DNA from: Atrichornis clamosus
Taxonomy: Eukaryota > Chordata > Aves > Passeriformes > Menuridae
DNA: 64,000 bases
Direction of reading: 5' to 3'
Assembly (NCBI GenBank): GCA_013400975.1
Contig: WBMZ01011376.1
Coordinates: 106,265 to 170,264 of the forward strand
The notes under the pieces were generated by a model. The model did not search any database and was not told the DNA's origin. It saw only the letters and a list, made by a program, of their open reading frames with translations. The position numbers and the translations under genes were made by a program. This document shows positions 38,101-50,299 of this stretch, piece by piece. The number at the start of each line of letters is the position of its first letter. The stretch's first letter is position 1.

Positions 38101-41100
38101 AACTTCCAGATGTACGTGGGTGAGAGGAATGGAAAAGGATTAAGGGACCTAACATGGAGGTGTAGCAAAATTTACCTGGGGGGCCAGCTTGCAAGGACTA
38201 AAGCTACTGCAAAGAACAGCTTGCTTAACCATGGTCCCAGATCTGAAGGGACTTGTAAAGAAAAAATGAGTCAAAAATAAAGGTCATAATTTCTAGAAGA
38301 TAAATGACATTTCACACAGGGTGTTGAAGGAGAAGGAATAAAGGATACCGTAATTGTCCACTGCTTGTGAAACTGTTGAACCACTTTGTGGTTTCTTTTT
38401 TTCTTCCCTTTTTATTTCTCCATTACCATTCAAAGAGGTTTCTAAAAACTACACCACTGCTAGAGCTTATCACTTCCTGCTGTGATTTGTGGGCAACAAG
38501 ATTGTTGTGTTCCTCTATTCTTTGGCAGTGAAGAACAAAGAGAGAGATTGAAGGTTTCTTCCTGAGACGCTACAAGAATAGACAGAAGATAATGAGTTGC
38601 ATTTCTACATAAGGCAGTAAAAGACTTCAGATTCTCTTCAAACACTTTTCTGAGACCCATAAAGGCAGTAGGGTCACTGAATAAATGATCTTTTCCTTGA
38701 AATCGGTTAGGAGAGACAACCACAGAGAGAATATTAAAGTTCTTAAAGTGTTGATGAGATTATGGCATTACCTCCATGAGAAGATCTGGTTTGGAAAGAG
38801 ATACTCTCTGAGGAAACAGAAGAGAATGAATAATATTATCAAACCAGCTGCTGAGCATAGCAAATGGAAGTCTGTTTCATCTGACCTTTCCATTTCTACA
38901 AACAAAAATGCACACTATGCAGGGTTTGAGAGCCCTGAAAAAAGGAGATAATTTTCCTGGGCCTTTTTTTTTTGTCCTCTAGATAGTAGAAACAGATTGT
39001 GAGCAGGAATTCAGGAAATTCAAACCTTTTCTTAAGATCTAAAAGTTGACAGAACAAGTAATAGGAATTGACAAAACTTAGTGTACTGTAGAGAATTATT
39101 TAGAATTGTACCTAGCATTTTCTAAACTCCTTTGTTTTCATACCAGTCATGGCACTCATCAAGAGCATAAGAAACCTTTTAGAAAGTCATTATCATTTGT
39201 TGTGCAAGAGTTCAAACATATTTGAGTGACTCAATTCACCTCGCTCTGTTCAGCATGTATTCCAAAATTATAACTGTCAAAAGCTGGAATGACAACCTGC
39301 TCTTATCTACATTATTTGGCCAAGTTCACTGAAGGATGGCCTCATTTGGAGGTCTGCTGATCTGCCACTCACTCATGCAAACTGTAGCCCCCAAGGAGAA
39401 TTACTCCTCTGGCTCCTCTTGATTTCTCCCGAGATATTTCAACTTCTGTTGACCGGCAGCCACCCCATGGCAGGGTACAACTCTCCCTTGTGGAGCATAT
39501 GGTGCAGTAGAAGCAGTGGCAACTGAACCCAGAGTCTACCTTCAAAAATCTGAAGTTCCTCACTCTGCCAACACAACAGCACTCCTCCTCCTTTCTCTTT
39601 TGCCAGACTGTCCAGTCAGCCAACAGAAACAGCCTCATGGGAACACAGAACATTTGGATCCAAGGGTCAGCATACAGTGCCATGTGAGACTGAACAGGAC
39701 CAAGGGAATTTGAAGAGAGCATAGTTGAAACCCTGAAGAATTCTACCTCTGGAGAACATTTTTTGGCAAAGAGGTTTCCGAGGCAGACAGCTAGCAATCT
39801 TATCTTAATTAAAGCAGGCAAGTAATTGTGAACCACTAAAGTCATAACATGAAAAAAACCCACACATAGCAGACTACAAATACTGATACAAAACTTATCG
39901 TAACTGAACTTACAGACAAGAGAAAAATGTGCATGCGTCAAAGATGTGTCATTTGATTATCCTGACAAGAAGACACAGACTTTGTTGTTGAAACAAAATG
40001 GTTTCTTAAGATTATGAAAGCCACATCCTTGGGTCAAGTCAACAAGCTCGCTACCACAAGACAAGGCTCTGGTTTGCTGTGCATATCGGATACCAGAAGG
40101 TATTATCATTCGACCAGTCTGCTCTTGGTGCTTCTATCACACAAACGTCCATGGTTTTGTCAGATTCATTGAAACAGAAATTTCCAAACAGGTAAGGAAG
40201 GGTGAGGACATAACTACTGTTCCATTCCCACACACACCATGATTCCTTCCCTTCCTGCCATTGTAGTAATGCCAAACTCAAGCTTTAAAAAAATAATCAC
40301 CAAGTAGGCCTCTCTAAAGAAAAAATAATGACTTCATAGAAACAAAACTGAAAAAAATAACCAAACCAAACAGCACACTGCATAAGCAGGCAGGGAGTGT
40401 ACAGGGCAGGGAGTTGTTCTTGTTTTTCACCTTTGACAGTGCATTGTTCCAACTTCTCTTAAGAAAGATTTCCCTAAGCATATTTTAAAATTAGTGGCAG
40501 ATGATAATATCTATAATTAGTTAATTCGTGGAAATGTTTAGAAGACACATCCCTTAGTTTCAGACTGCATCTTTATAGAATTGTGTTTCTGTAGCCAATA
40601 CATATATGTTTTGGTCATGTTTTTCTCAGAATACCTTAAAATTCAAGATTCAACAGAAACCAAACAACACAGAAGTGAAAAATTGGCCAGACATCTTTTC
40701 TAATTAAGTGCACTCAACAAACCAGTTAGCAACAGCTTCAAATTACACTTTCTACCCATGTATCTTGGTAATATGTACTTGGAAAAATATGTACTTTCAG
40801 AAGCATGTGTATTCAGATGCAGGATAAAATTAATGACTAAGACAGGAAAAGGAGAAAAAGTTACAAAAGTATCTGTGGTCATTGATTTTTAAAAAAAAAA
40901 AAAAAACAACAACAAAACCATCAAAAACCACCAAAAAAGCAAACAATCATGTTATTAGTTCACATTTCATGCAAGATACTCTGCTTTTAATAGACCTGCC
41001 TGCCATTTGTTATTAGAAAGGTATTTTATCCAATGGTCTCTGCTCTGCTAAAACAAGACTATATTGGTATTCTACTTGAATGGTATCAGATAAGTATGAC

Positions 41101-44100
41101 ACAAAAACCTGAATTCAGTGGCCACTGTTCTAGTGTTCTTCAATTTTATGATATACATACCAGAAGTGACATTGAGCCTTCTCTTCCTTTCAGCTGAAAT
41201 AATAAAAAATTCTTCCTGCTGACTATCTCCTTACAAAATAACATTTAAATATCAATAACATATTATTGATACTAAGAGCAAGTTGGTCAGTAGTGTGAAA
41301 ATCCCAAGGGACACTCCCTTTGTAGATAGTCTTCCATATATATTTGCGAGCCTTTCAGATTGTTCAAGCAGGAGCAAAATTCACTCTTTGCCATATGTAA
41401 CTTGGAATTATTAATTTGCCAGATCAACAAGTCTTCTAAAACAGCATAGTTAGGGGAGTTATAAGAAGAGACATATAGCTTAGCAACAAGGGGGGAAAAT
41501 TTCTTTTGTAATTTGAAAGAAATGGTGCTAGCCATTCTGCTTCTGTACTTTTTCTTGTGTATGTATATTATTGCCAGCTCATGAAGAAACTGGCTGTAAG
41601 ATTTGAACCCCCTGGGAGATGCAGATGGCTCCTTTATTTTGTTGTTGGTGAAATAAAAAGGAATTCTGCCTGTGGACAGAAAAGTGGGTTTTGTTTTCTA
41701 TTTTCCATTTACTGAAGATGAAATCTCCCATATGAGAAATGTAGCAATCGCTGCCACATTTCTTGCTTATATAGCCATCAATGAGCTAGCATGCACACAA
41801 TTGTCAAAACCCAGATTAAACATTGTAAATGACCACAGCATTTTCTTCCTGGAGCTAAAGCTATGATGTGATCTACAGCCATTTTCCCCTTATTTGGAGA
41901 CTGCAGGGTTCATACTCCGGGCACAGCAAAAACACAACACAGAGCTATCAAGCAAAAGTAATCCTCTTTATTTCAAAACAGATGACTAGCTATTTGCATG
42001 GTTAAAAATACCAGAGTTTTCCCTGGGTAATCCGCTAGCCAGTCTGATCTACTTTTTCCCCCCATGATGCTAGGTCATTCTTGGATTAAAAACAAGAGAC
42101 TCCACCCTTAGAGAAATTTTCTTTAATACCCTCACAACATAAAACAAATAAACAAAAATCAAAACCAATCACCCACACCTTTACAACTCATTAGCTTTCT
42201 CAGTTATATTTTTATGATGTGGTAAATATTCAATATTTTAAACTTATTATGCATGCTAGTTCAACTTTTGCAATCATTAGGTTTTTATGCTTCCTTTAAG
42301 AACAACTGAGATTTCTGCAAGCATAAAAATGCTTTAAAACTCCTGTCTACCAAAGCAAGCCAGCTCCTGAGGATGTGGTGGTCCTTTGTTGCACCCAGAG
42401 CAAGGATTCTGCAGAGGAGTTCCAACTTCAGCCGTAATGAGTGAGATCTAGTGAATATAACTGCAAATAGCTGAAGGTCCTTGGTGTGATAGTGCTAGAT
42501 ATTCATTGCAGGAATAGATGGACAGCAGGTAAAACAAGTCTCTCTCGGAATTTTACAAGTTTTAAAGTTGTATGTCAGAGTATACAACAGTTGCAAGAAG
42601 CAGAAAGAAATTAAAGTGCTTGCTTAGAAGCCGTAATGACCCAAGCGATCAGATAGATGGTGTGAGATAACAATTAATTCTTGGGTAAATGGCAAGTGTT
42701 GACAGCAATTTTTTTTTCCCATCACTTATATACATGAACGTTTATTTAATTTTTAAAAATAAAATAAAGGTATGAAAAAAAAGTTGACCTAGAAAGGGGA
42801 AAATTTGTCAGAATCTGAATCTTTTTGAAGCAAAACTGAAAAGATTTTTTTAAATATTGAAAAATTAAAGGGCTCACAAATCAGATTCCTGAGAAATTTC
42901 ATGCTTACTAGCAATATCACTTTTTTTAAAAGAAAATAAGTACATACAACTCTCAAACCCATTTTAAGACATATCTCACACTGAGAAATTACTGGCAAGG
43001 TATCTTTTATAACATTGCACTAATATAGATCTCTGGTAACAGCCTTACACAGGCTGTCACTGCTATTCTCTGATGTAGGAGGGAGACAAGTATGTGAGGC
43101 AGCACAGACTGGCAGAGCAGGCTACACACATTACACTTGCCAAGACTCCTGAGGGATGGAGCAAAACCACCATTCAGCCAAACGCGGAGCCTGTGGAAGT
43201 CTAGCAACGATAAACAGTGACACCTAAGGGAAGGAGCGAACATTTCCCAGGGGAAACAAACATTCGTGCAGTGGAAGAAAAAGCAGCTATCCCAGTCCTC
43301 TCAAAACTACCTTTATGACCCCCAGGGTAAAAATAAATAAATAAATAAATTTTTAAAAAGGGAAAAGCGAAAAGCAAAAAAAATAGGCCGTTTTTAAAAG
43401 GGTGGCTTGTTTATCACACTACATACCCAGAAGAGGAAAACTGACAGAAAAAAACCCTAAAACTTCAGTGAAAGCAGCTGCTTCCATTATCACCTAAGGC
43501 AACTTCAGCCACCTTTTTCCTATGTATAGAGTTTTAAAAAAAGCCGGTTACACCAGAAAATTTTCACACCCAGAACATTAGAAGCACAATAGTGCAATAC
43601 TGTCAATATTATGATTAATACCACATCAATTCCACAGCAAAACAATCCCCTCCAAGAAGGTCAAATAGTTATCCTCTCTGTAGAAGAAATTGTTTCCACA
43701 TCTGGAAGAATATGTTTGTAACTTTGTATCACACAGCAACAACAAAGCCCACACATCCTCTAACAATCTGGGCATTAGCAGGGGTCAAGTGTAGTTTCTG
43801 CTCTGCTGTTCTATGGCCTACAATCAAGGAACATGTTTCTCACTAATCTTCTGCTCCCCAGCTCTGATTACCAGCAGGTCCCCACATGTGTCCCATTCAG
43901 AAACCATAATGTTTAAACATGATGTCACATCAAATAGAAAGTTGTACTGGGAAAATAATTACGTAGATTTACCAGAGGACAGGAGACAAAAATCTGCCTT
44001 TCTTTCTGCTATTAACACCTTTGAACTTAATTTTAGGTCAAGCAATTCCCTGATGATAAAAGTGAGAATAAAGACTCACTAAACACGGATAAATTCAACC

Positions 44101-44379
44101 ATAAGTCACAGCCTAACCATTCTGACACGTCTTCTGTGTGTTACTCTGTCGTGTTCTTGTTTGTCCATGTCCCACAATATAGCATCTGTGTGTTTCTCTG
44201 TCTTAATGTCACCAAATGCTAGTTTACACAGAAGGGCTTGCTTAGGTTCTAGCTAGTTATATACTGTACAAACACAAATTAACAGCTTACAGAAATTACT
44301 TTGCAATCTTCAATATCTGAGAACATAAAATAGCCCATTCAGTCTCTCCAGTATTGGTACCCTAAGAGAGCCTTAGGGA
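35141..44379. other. Unique non-coding DNA
   Basis: The longest repeat-free interval. It holds the longest open frame of the window (minus strand, 39369-39941; first ATG at 39845), which has no recognisable domain and is discussed as a finding. An A run of about 17 bases lies at 40890-40906, and an (AAAT)n microsatellite is at 43329-43350. No splice-bounded coding exon could be supported. Confidence 0.55.
43329..43350. repeat. (AAAT)n microsatellite
   Basis: Five or so AAAT units inside an A-rich stretch ('aaataaataaataaataaat'). Too short to be strongly unstable. Confidence 0.85.
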
Positions 44380-45150
44380 AGAGTGCATAAGAACAGGACA
44401 AACTTGCAGTGATGTATCCCAGTACTCCTCCAGCTTCCAATGGTCTGTGACTTGAGGAATTACTTCAGCAGCTAGAAGTCTAATAATTGTGTTTAACAAA
44501 CTGAGATGGGTTTTCTTTCGTGATTTTGAACCTGCACCAACCTTTTGGCATGCACATTTTATCACTCCATTTCTCAAGACTTTTCTTTGCAGAAAGTTTT
44601 CTCTTTTACTACTCTGCACAACTTAATACCATCAGCAAACGTTGTCACCTCCTTCTCTACTCTCCTTGCTAGACTGATTAAATTGAATAACATGGGGCTT
44701 AATACAGATCCCAGTGGAATTTGCCAGGTGAAAATCCTACACTGAGAAAACTGAACATTTGTTCCACCCTTCTGTTTCCTATCTTTTCAACTGTTACTAA
44801 TATATGTAAAGACCTTTCCTTTTATCCTATGGCAGTTTGGCTTCTCTAAGTATTTTGGAGGGATTTTTTAAGAGCTTCTAAAGTCAACCTCAATTAGATC
44901 ACCTTTGTCAAACACACAACAGTGATTCCTTCAGGGAACTACAGCAGAATCGTGAGACATGACTGTTTCCTGCAGAAGGTGCACTAGTTCTTCCTGAATA
45001 CATTGCATTTATCTATGGCTTCACTGCCCTATACAGACATCAGACTCACAGTCAGGAATTTTCTACATCTTGTCCAAAGTCCTTTTAAAAACTGGTAATG
45101 CATTTGCCACCTTCTCTGATACAGAGGCATTTCTAAGTGATAGTTTATAA
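44380..45150 (-). mobile_element. Ancient CR1/L3-type LINE fragment
   Basis: Strongly diverged but with a long collinear resemblance to the complement of the ORF2 region of old CR1/L3 LINEs. Landmarks are 'accatcagcaaacgttgtca' (44628 on), 'ttaaattgaataacatgggg' (44678 on), 'cttaatacagatcccagtgg' (44699 on) and 'gaatttgcca', then 'ttaagagcttctaaagtcaa' (44870 on) and 'cctcaattagatcaccttt' (44890 on). In the known elements these encode, on the minus strand, the part of reverse transcriptase around 'GSVLGP' and 'KAFD', where the product is roughly Thr-Gly-Ser-Val-Leu-Ser-Pro. Here the frame is full of stops and small indels. The ends are approximate. Confidence is higher for the core 44600-44920. 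Confidence 0.65.
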
Positions 45151-48100
45151 AACATAAGTAGTGGTACCTAAACTTTTCACTCACTCTTTACCTGTACTTA
45201 ATTACTATATCACCTTTTTCAGAGCGTAAAGGTGACTTTTGCTTTGATCCCCTGAGGAAAGCCTAGAATCTACATTAGCAACAATTTCTTATTAAAAACT
45301 TTTAAATTCATTTGCTTGTTACTTTAATTCTTTTAACTCTTACATGAAGAGGTCCTTCCCCTATACCAAGAGGGCCAGCCAAACAAAGTTTTTGTCTTGT
45401 ACACAACAGGTGAATTACAAAAAAACCATAAATCTTGTCAATGGTCACTGAAATCATGACCACAACTAAATTGTGCTAGTTGAATTGGTTAGTTAAATTG
45501 GCAGTTAAAGTCAATTTTAAAAGCATATCTAAGATAATGTCTTCTCTTCCACTTACAGAGCAAAAACACCCAGGGAAGAACATTGATTTACAGAATACAT
45601 AAATTAGGAACTGGATTAAATTAAACTAGTTTGACTGAGAATCTAAAAACGGCAAGAACGTACTTTAAATTACAACATTGTTCACATAAAATCAAATAAC
45701 AGTTGTATTAACCCAGTCTCTTTATATAATACTATAATTTGAAGAAGTTTCCTGTAGAGATTTTAATGAATAATTGTATAAAGTATTATAGAAAATTGTA
45801 TCTTAGCTATTAACAACCATATAACGTTTGTTCATTTAAATGGTATAAGAAATAAAATTAATTGAGCTATGACATTGCTTTCATCTTTATTCAAATCTAC
45901 TGGCTTTTATATAGCCCAGATATTCAATATTCAATATTTTTTAATGATTCGTGGGTGATAATGAAGATAAACCATCACAGGGGACTCCACAAATCAGAAT
46001 AATCACAGTTTGGTGCCTTACTTAGAGGTTTAGGATTTGACAGGTACCTCCCTAACTTGAATGCCCATGCCTTCAAATTTCAATACACAATAAAGTAAAC
46101 ATAAACTGACTTTTTATGAGGCAGAGATGCTAAACTACATTCCTTTAAAATAGTACATTGGTGCTGACAGTGTCCCATTTAATTGGGAATTTTGTGAAAT
46201 GGACCAAAAGAAAGCTTAGATTTAAACATATTTATTTGGCTAGAATCAAAAGAGACTCATTTTTTATCTCTTCTGGTAATTTGTATAGAATTTACTCCAT
46301 TTCTCAAAGATGAAAACAATTTATTACTTGGGGAAAAAAAAGAAAATTTATCACCTCTTTCAAGTTTCCATTAGTTGTCAGTTTCCTAAACTCTAAATCC
46401 AAGACTTTTTCCATTGAGAACAATTTTCTCAGGAAGCAAAAAGGAAGATAGTTGCCAAAAGAAATCTAGCAGAATGGTTCACAACATGACACAAGTGCAA
46501 ACATCAATGCTGTTTAGCAGACCTTCACAATGATCTCAGTATTCTCTGTATTTCCACAAACCACCATCGTAGTGGTGCTCATCCTGTTATCCACTCCCCC
46601 AAGCATAACAGCTTTCCAGGAGAGGCTTTCCTGACCTGCTGGTTCATGTCCTTGGGATAGTCCTCACTTTGCAGTTTTGCAATGGTTTAGTTGCTCTCCA
46701 CCAAGTTTTACACAATCCTGTCCACAGACTGATGACAAATTTAAAACTCTAATTCATGATAATGACCACACCTCCCCTATCATCACACGGTCCTGACTTG
46801 TCTTACCTTAGCACTGGCTCATGCAACACTAATGTCTGGTCTGCTCAGTTGGAGAACTAAGTTGAACAGCATGACCAAACCAAAGTCTTCCAGCCAGTCA
46901 TTACACTTTGCCTACAGATAAAGAAAATCATAATCTTTGCTTGCTTGACCATAGCACTCTGGATGAAATCTACTATAAAATACCAGAAGCAGATTCAACA
47001 GGTTCTGGTTGATAGAGGCTGAGCAGTAGGTATCTGATGATAAACGTTTGTTCTGTTAATGCAGTAGAAGTCAGCACACCGCTCCCATTAATTTTTTTAG
47101 GATCAGCTAGGGACAAATTGTTCCCAGCTCCAGTGGTAAGCACAGTATTGACAGTTCATCCAAAAGCAAAACTAATTCTCCCCATAGGCAGGGGGTCTTG
47201 GTCTGAAGAGCCTCTATTAAACCCCTGGTGGAGTGTCAACAGCCCTCCTAAGTTATAAAATACGTAAAAGGATTGCAGTAGATTCCTGACCTTTTGTCGT
47301 CACCTGGGATGAGCAGTAGCTGTCCATCTGCTCTGGCAACACTCTCCACGTTCCAGTAGCATAAAATATTAAAGCTACTCACTATCAGGCAGTGTAAAGC
47401 ACACCTAATTTAACACCTGGTACAAAAAGGATCAAGCTGTCACTAGAAATGGCAAATACACTGGAATGCATTTCAAGGAAGAGAGAATACAGACCCATGA
47501 CTAACAGAATAGCAACATCTCAACTAGACAGTCAATTACTACTGCCTTTCTGTTTCATAGGAGTGTTAAACACAAACCAGAGTCATTAGTAACATCCATT
47601 TAGGTTGACTAGAGTAACCCCTACTCAGAGTGCTAACCACTTGGAGTCCCATTTACCTGTCAAAAAACTGTCATTTCTGTAATCTCTCATTTAAGTTTGA
47701 CAAAAATGAAATGGAACCTTTTGTGAAAACTCCTTTTCAAGCAGGGATGTTGTCAGCTGTATGGAAAAAATTCTGGAAAAAATACATGGAATAAGAAGCA
47801 ACGTGGGACTAATTGTGAATCTAAGACTAAAAGAAAATTGAATAATGGAAGCAACAGAATACAAACCCACTGAATGTGTTACTGCAGAAAAGAGAAGGGC
47901 AGCCAAAATGCAAAATGAATTAGAGCAGTCAAATCAGTTAAGAGAAAATTGGATGGGTTATAACAAATCATGAAAAGAATAAAACTGGAGACAACGAAGG
48001 ACTTTTAATAAATGAGGAGGCTGCAGAAATTAATGAGGCACATCAAATGGTTGAGATATTGCACTGCTTTATAAAAACGTGCCTTCTGTGAGGCAAGTAG

Positions 48101-50221
48101 AGAGCAGAACTGGCAAGTCATCAAGTGGTAGAGGTATGAAATGCCCTGCACTAAGTAAGAGGGGACTTTTAAAGATGACCATATGTACCTAAAAAATTCC
48201 AAACTTCTGAGAGGTATATTCTTTTTTCAAGACATGCATGCCTTAAGAGATATAAAGCTATAGCAGAAAAGAAAGTACCAAATTTGGTACCATTTTCACA
48301 AACACAAAAAAAATCTTGAGAGTATTGTCAGTAAATTCACTTCCAATTATGGAACAAATAATAGAATGAAACCACTTCCGCAGAAAGTAAGTAGCTGTGT
48401 TCTAGAAACACCATAGGTTATAAATTGTACCAGATCATCATTTGAAAACATGATTTTGAAATGTTTTTTTAAAACCTGAAAAAAAAAAAAGGAAAAAAAA
48501 CCAGCAGAGGGAGAGGTACAACAGGAAACAGAAATTTTGAAAATTGCTTCATAGAATCTTCTGGGGATTCAATTCACATGTGTATGATAGTATTGTTTTA
48601 AGTCACAGTCACCAGAAAACCAAAGTCCAAATGAGGGAAACAAAAAAGACTAATGGACACATTCATTAGGGATTTGCCTGAAAGGTTTCAACTTTTGAAA
48701 GTCAATCAGTGAAAACAAATACAGAATGTTTATAAAACTTGTGTTTATTGAGTTGAGGAGGTGTATCAGGAAATGCAAGGAATATATCTACACTTAAATA
48801 TTTTCCTAATTATCGGAAGCATAAACCTGACTTATTCCTGACAAATGTGACATATTCTACACGTCTTGCCATTAATGACTTGGCAGGAAAGTAAAACAGC
48901 ATAGCAATTAAATTGCCAGAAGAAAATAAATTAAGAAATATTGCAAATACCAGAAAGAACAAAATAAAAAGGCAAAAGTAAAATAGCTCAGAGGCAGGAG
49001 GAAAAATCTGAAAAACCCTGAAAGGAAGTTTAAACTACCTTTCAGAACTCCAATTTTTCATGGCCAAATCATGGTAAAACTGTTGCTGAGAAAACTAAAG
49101 AGGTGGGTAGCAGATATTGACGTTGTTGCTTCGTCCATCCTTCTGTCACCCTTTGCCCTAACTCTGCTATTCAAAATCCCTCACATCTGCCACAAATCAT
49201 ATATTTCATACCTACACCCATATTCTGTGCCACTTGATATACCTGCCCTGGCCTTGCTCTGCCAATCTGCACTAGAAGGCTGAAAGGCAGTTTAGAAGGC
49301 AGAAGGTATAACAATATTCCATCTTCTAGTCATTGATTAACATGATCTTAGTCAAATTGCATTCCATGGATTTCTTCACCTTTGTAACAGCACTGAGGGC
49401 TAGTAAAACAAGAGGGCCTTCAGAGAGTGTTTTGAGAATTAATTGCTGCATTTAGAAGACTTAAATCTAATGTTAACAGAAAAAAAGCCAGAGAACTGTA
49501 ACCTTTTGCCCAGTCAGTACATGCAACTTTGCTTTCAGCGTGGGGATTCTTGTTTGGGTTTAGCTGCCTGCTCAGCCGTTGTCACTAACAGGCACTGTTC
49601 GAGTCTCCTTATTTATTCATCAGTGTTCAGGGAGAAGACTAAAACCAGCACAGTTAGAATATGACCTTTCTGTTTCAGTTCATATAAATAATGCCATGAG
49701 ATCGTATTTCTATTCTCCCTGATGTGAATAGTTTCATGAACTGGACAAAAATAGAAGCTTTCAGAACTTTTGCAGTCACAAATACAGCATCTCCCCTAAG
49801 TGGCTGAACAGCAAAATGGGCAATTCAACCCCTAAACAGCAAGAATGCTAGAAAATATGAATCTGACCTATTTACTCAAAGAAAAGGATATTAGTAGTAC
49901 TTCTAATCCTCATTGATACTGACAGGAAATGTAACGTTTCTTTTTTACTTCCTCCACATCTTCAAGAAAAGGAGAAAAAAATAATTTTACCCTAGTACTG
50001 AAGTGAACCGCTCCTGTCTCGAGCTCTTATTTTACCCAGACAGATCAAAATACTCTGGGGGTATTTATGCAAGAATTATCTCTGCTTCACAGATGGAGTA
50101 TGTGAAACAGATTCTGGTGGCTTGTTTAACAGCTTTACATCAAAGAAATGTCGGAACTCTAATTCTGCCTGTATAATTCTCTGCTGCATGATCTTGACAA
50201 AGTTGGAGCTAACTTTGAAGC
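45151..50221. other. Unique non-coding DNA
   Basis: Nothing beyond short homopolymers was recognised (A-rich at 48478-48498). The interval 46500-47000 is less A+T-rich than its neighbours but has no readable domain or known repeat. Open frames are at most 73 codons. Confidence 0.55.
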
Positions 50222-50299
50222 CGGTCCTGCTTTGAATGGGAGGCTGGACAAAATGACCTCCAGACATCTCTTCCAATCTAGTAGTTGTTCTATGATTCT
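50222..50299 (+). mobile_element. CR1 LINE 3' terminal fragment
   Basis: The last 78 bp of a CR1 copy in sense orientation: 'ggtcctgctttgaatgggag', 'gctggacaaaatgacctcca', then 'tcttccaatctagtagttg' and the octamer-like end 'ttctatgattct'. The block order and the end are diagnostic. Upstream sequence does not continue the element recognisably. Confidence 0.85.

Noticed and set aside
43007..43243. Minus-strand frame with a repeated Phe-Ala-Pro-Ser-Leu-Arg
   Set aside because: The repeat is a short DNA coincidence ('agggatggagc' and 'agggaaggagc'-like), with nothing else supporting a gene.
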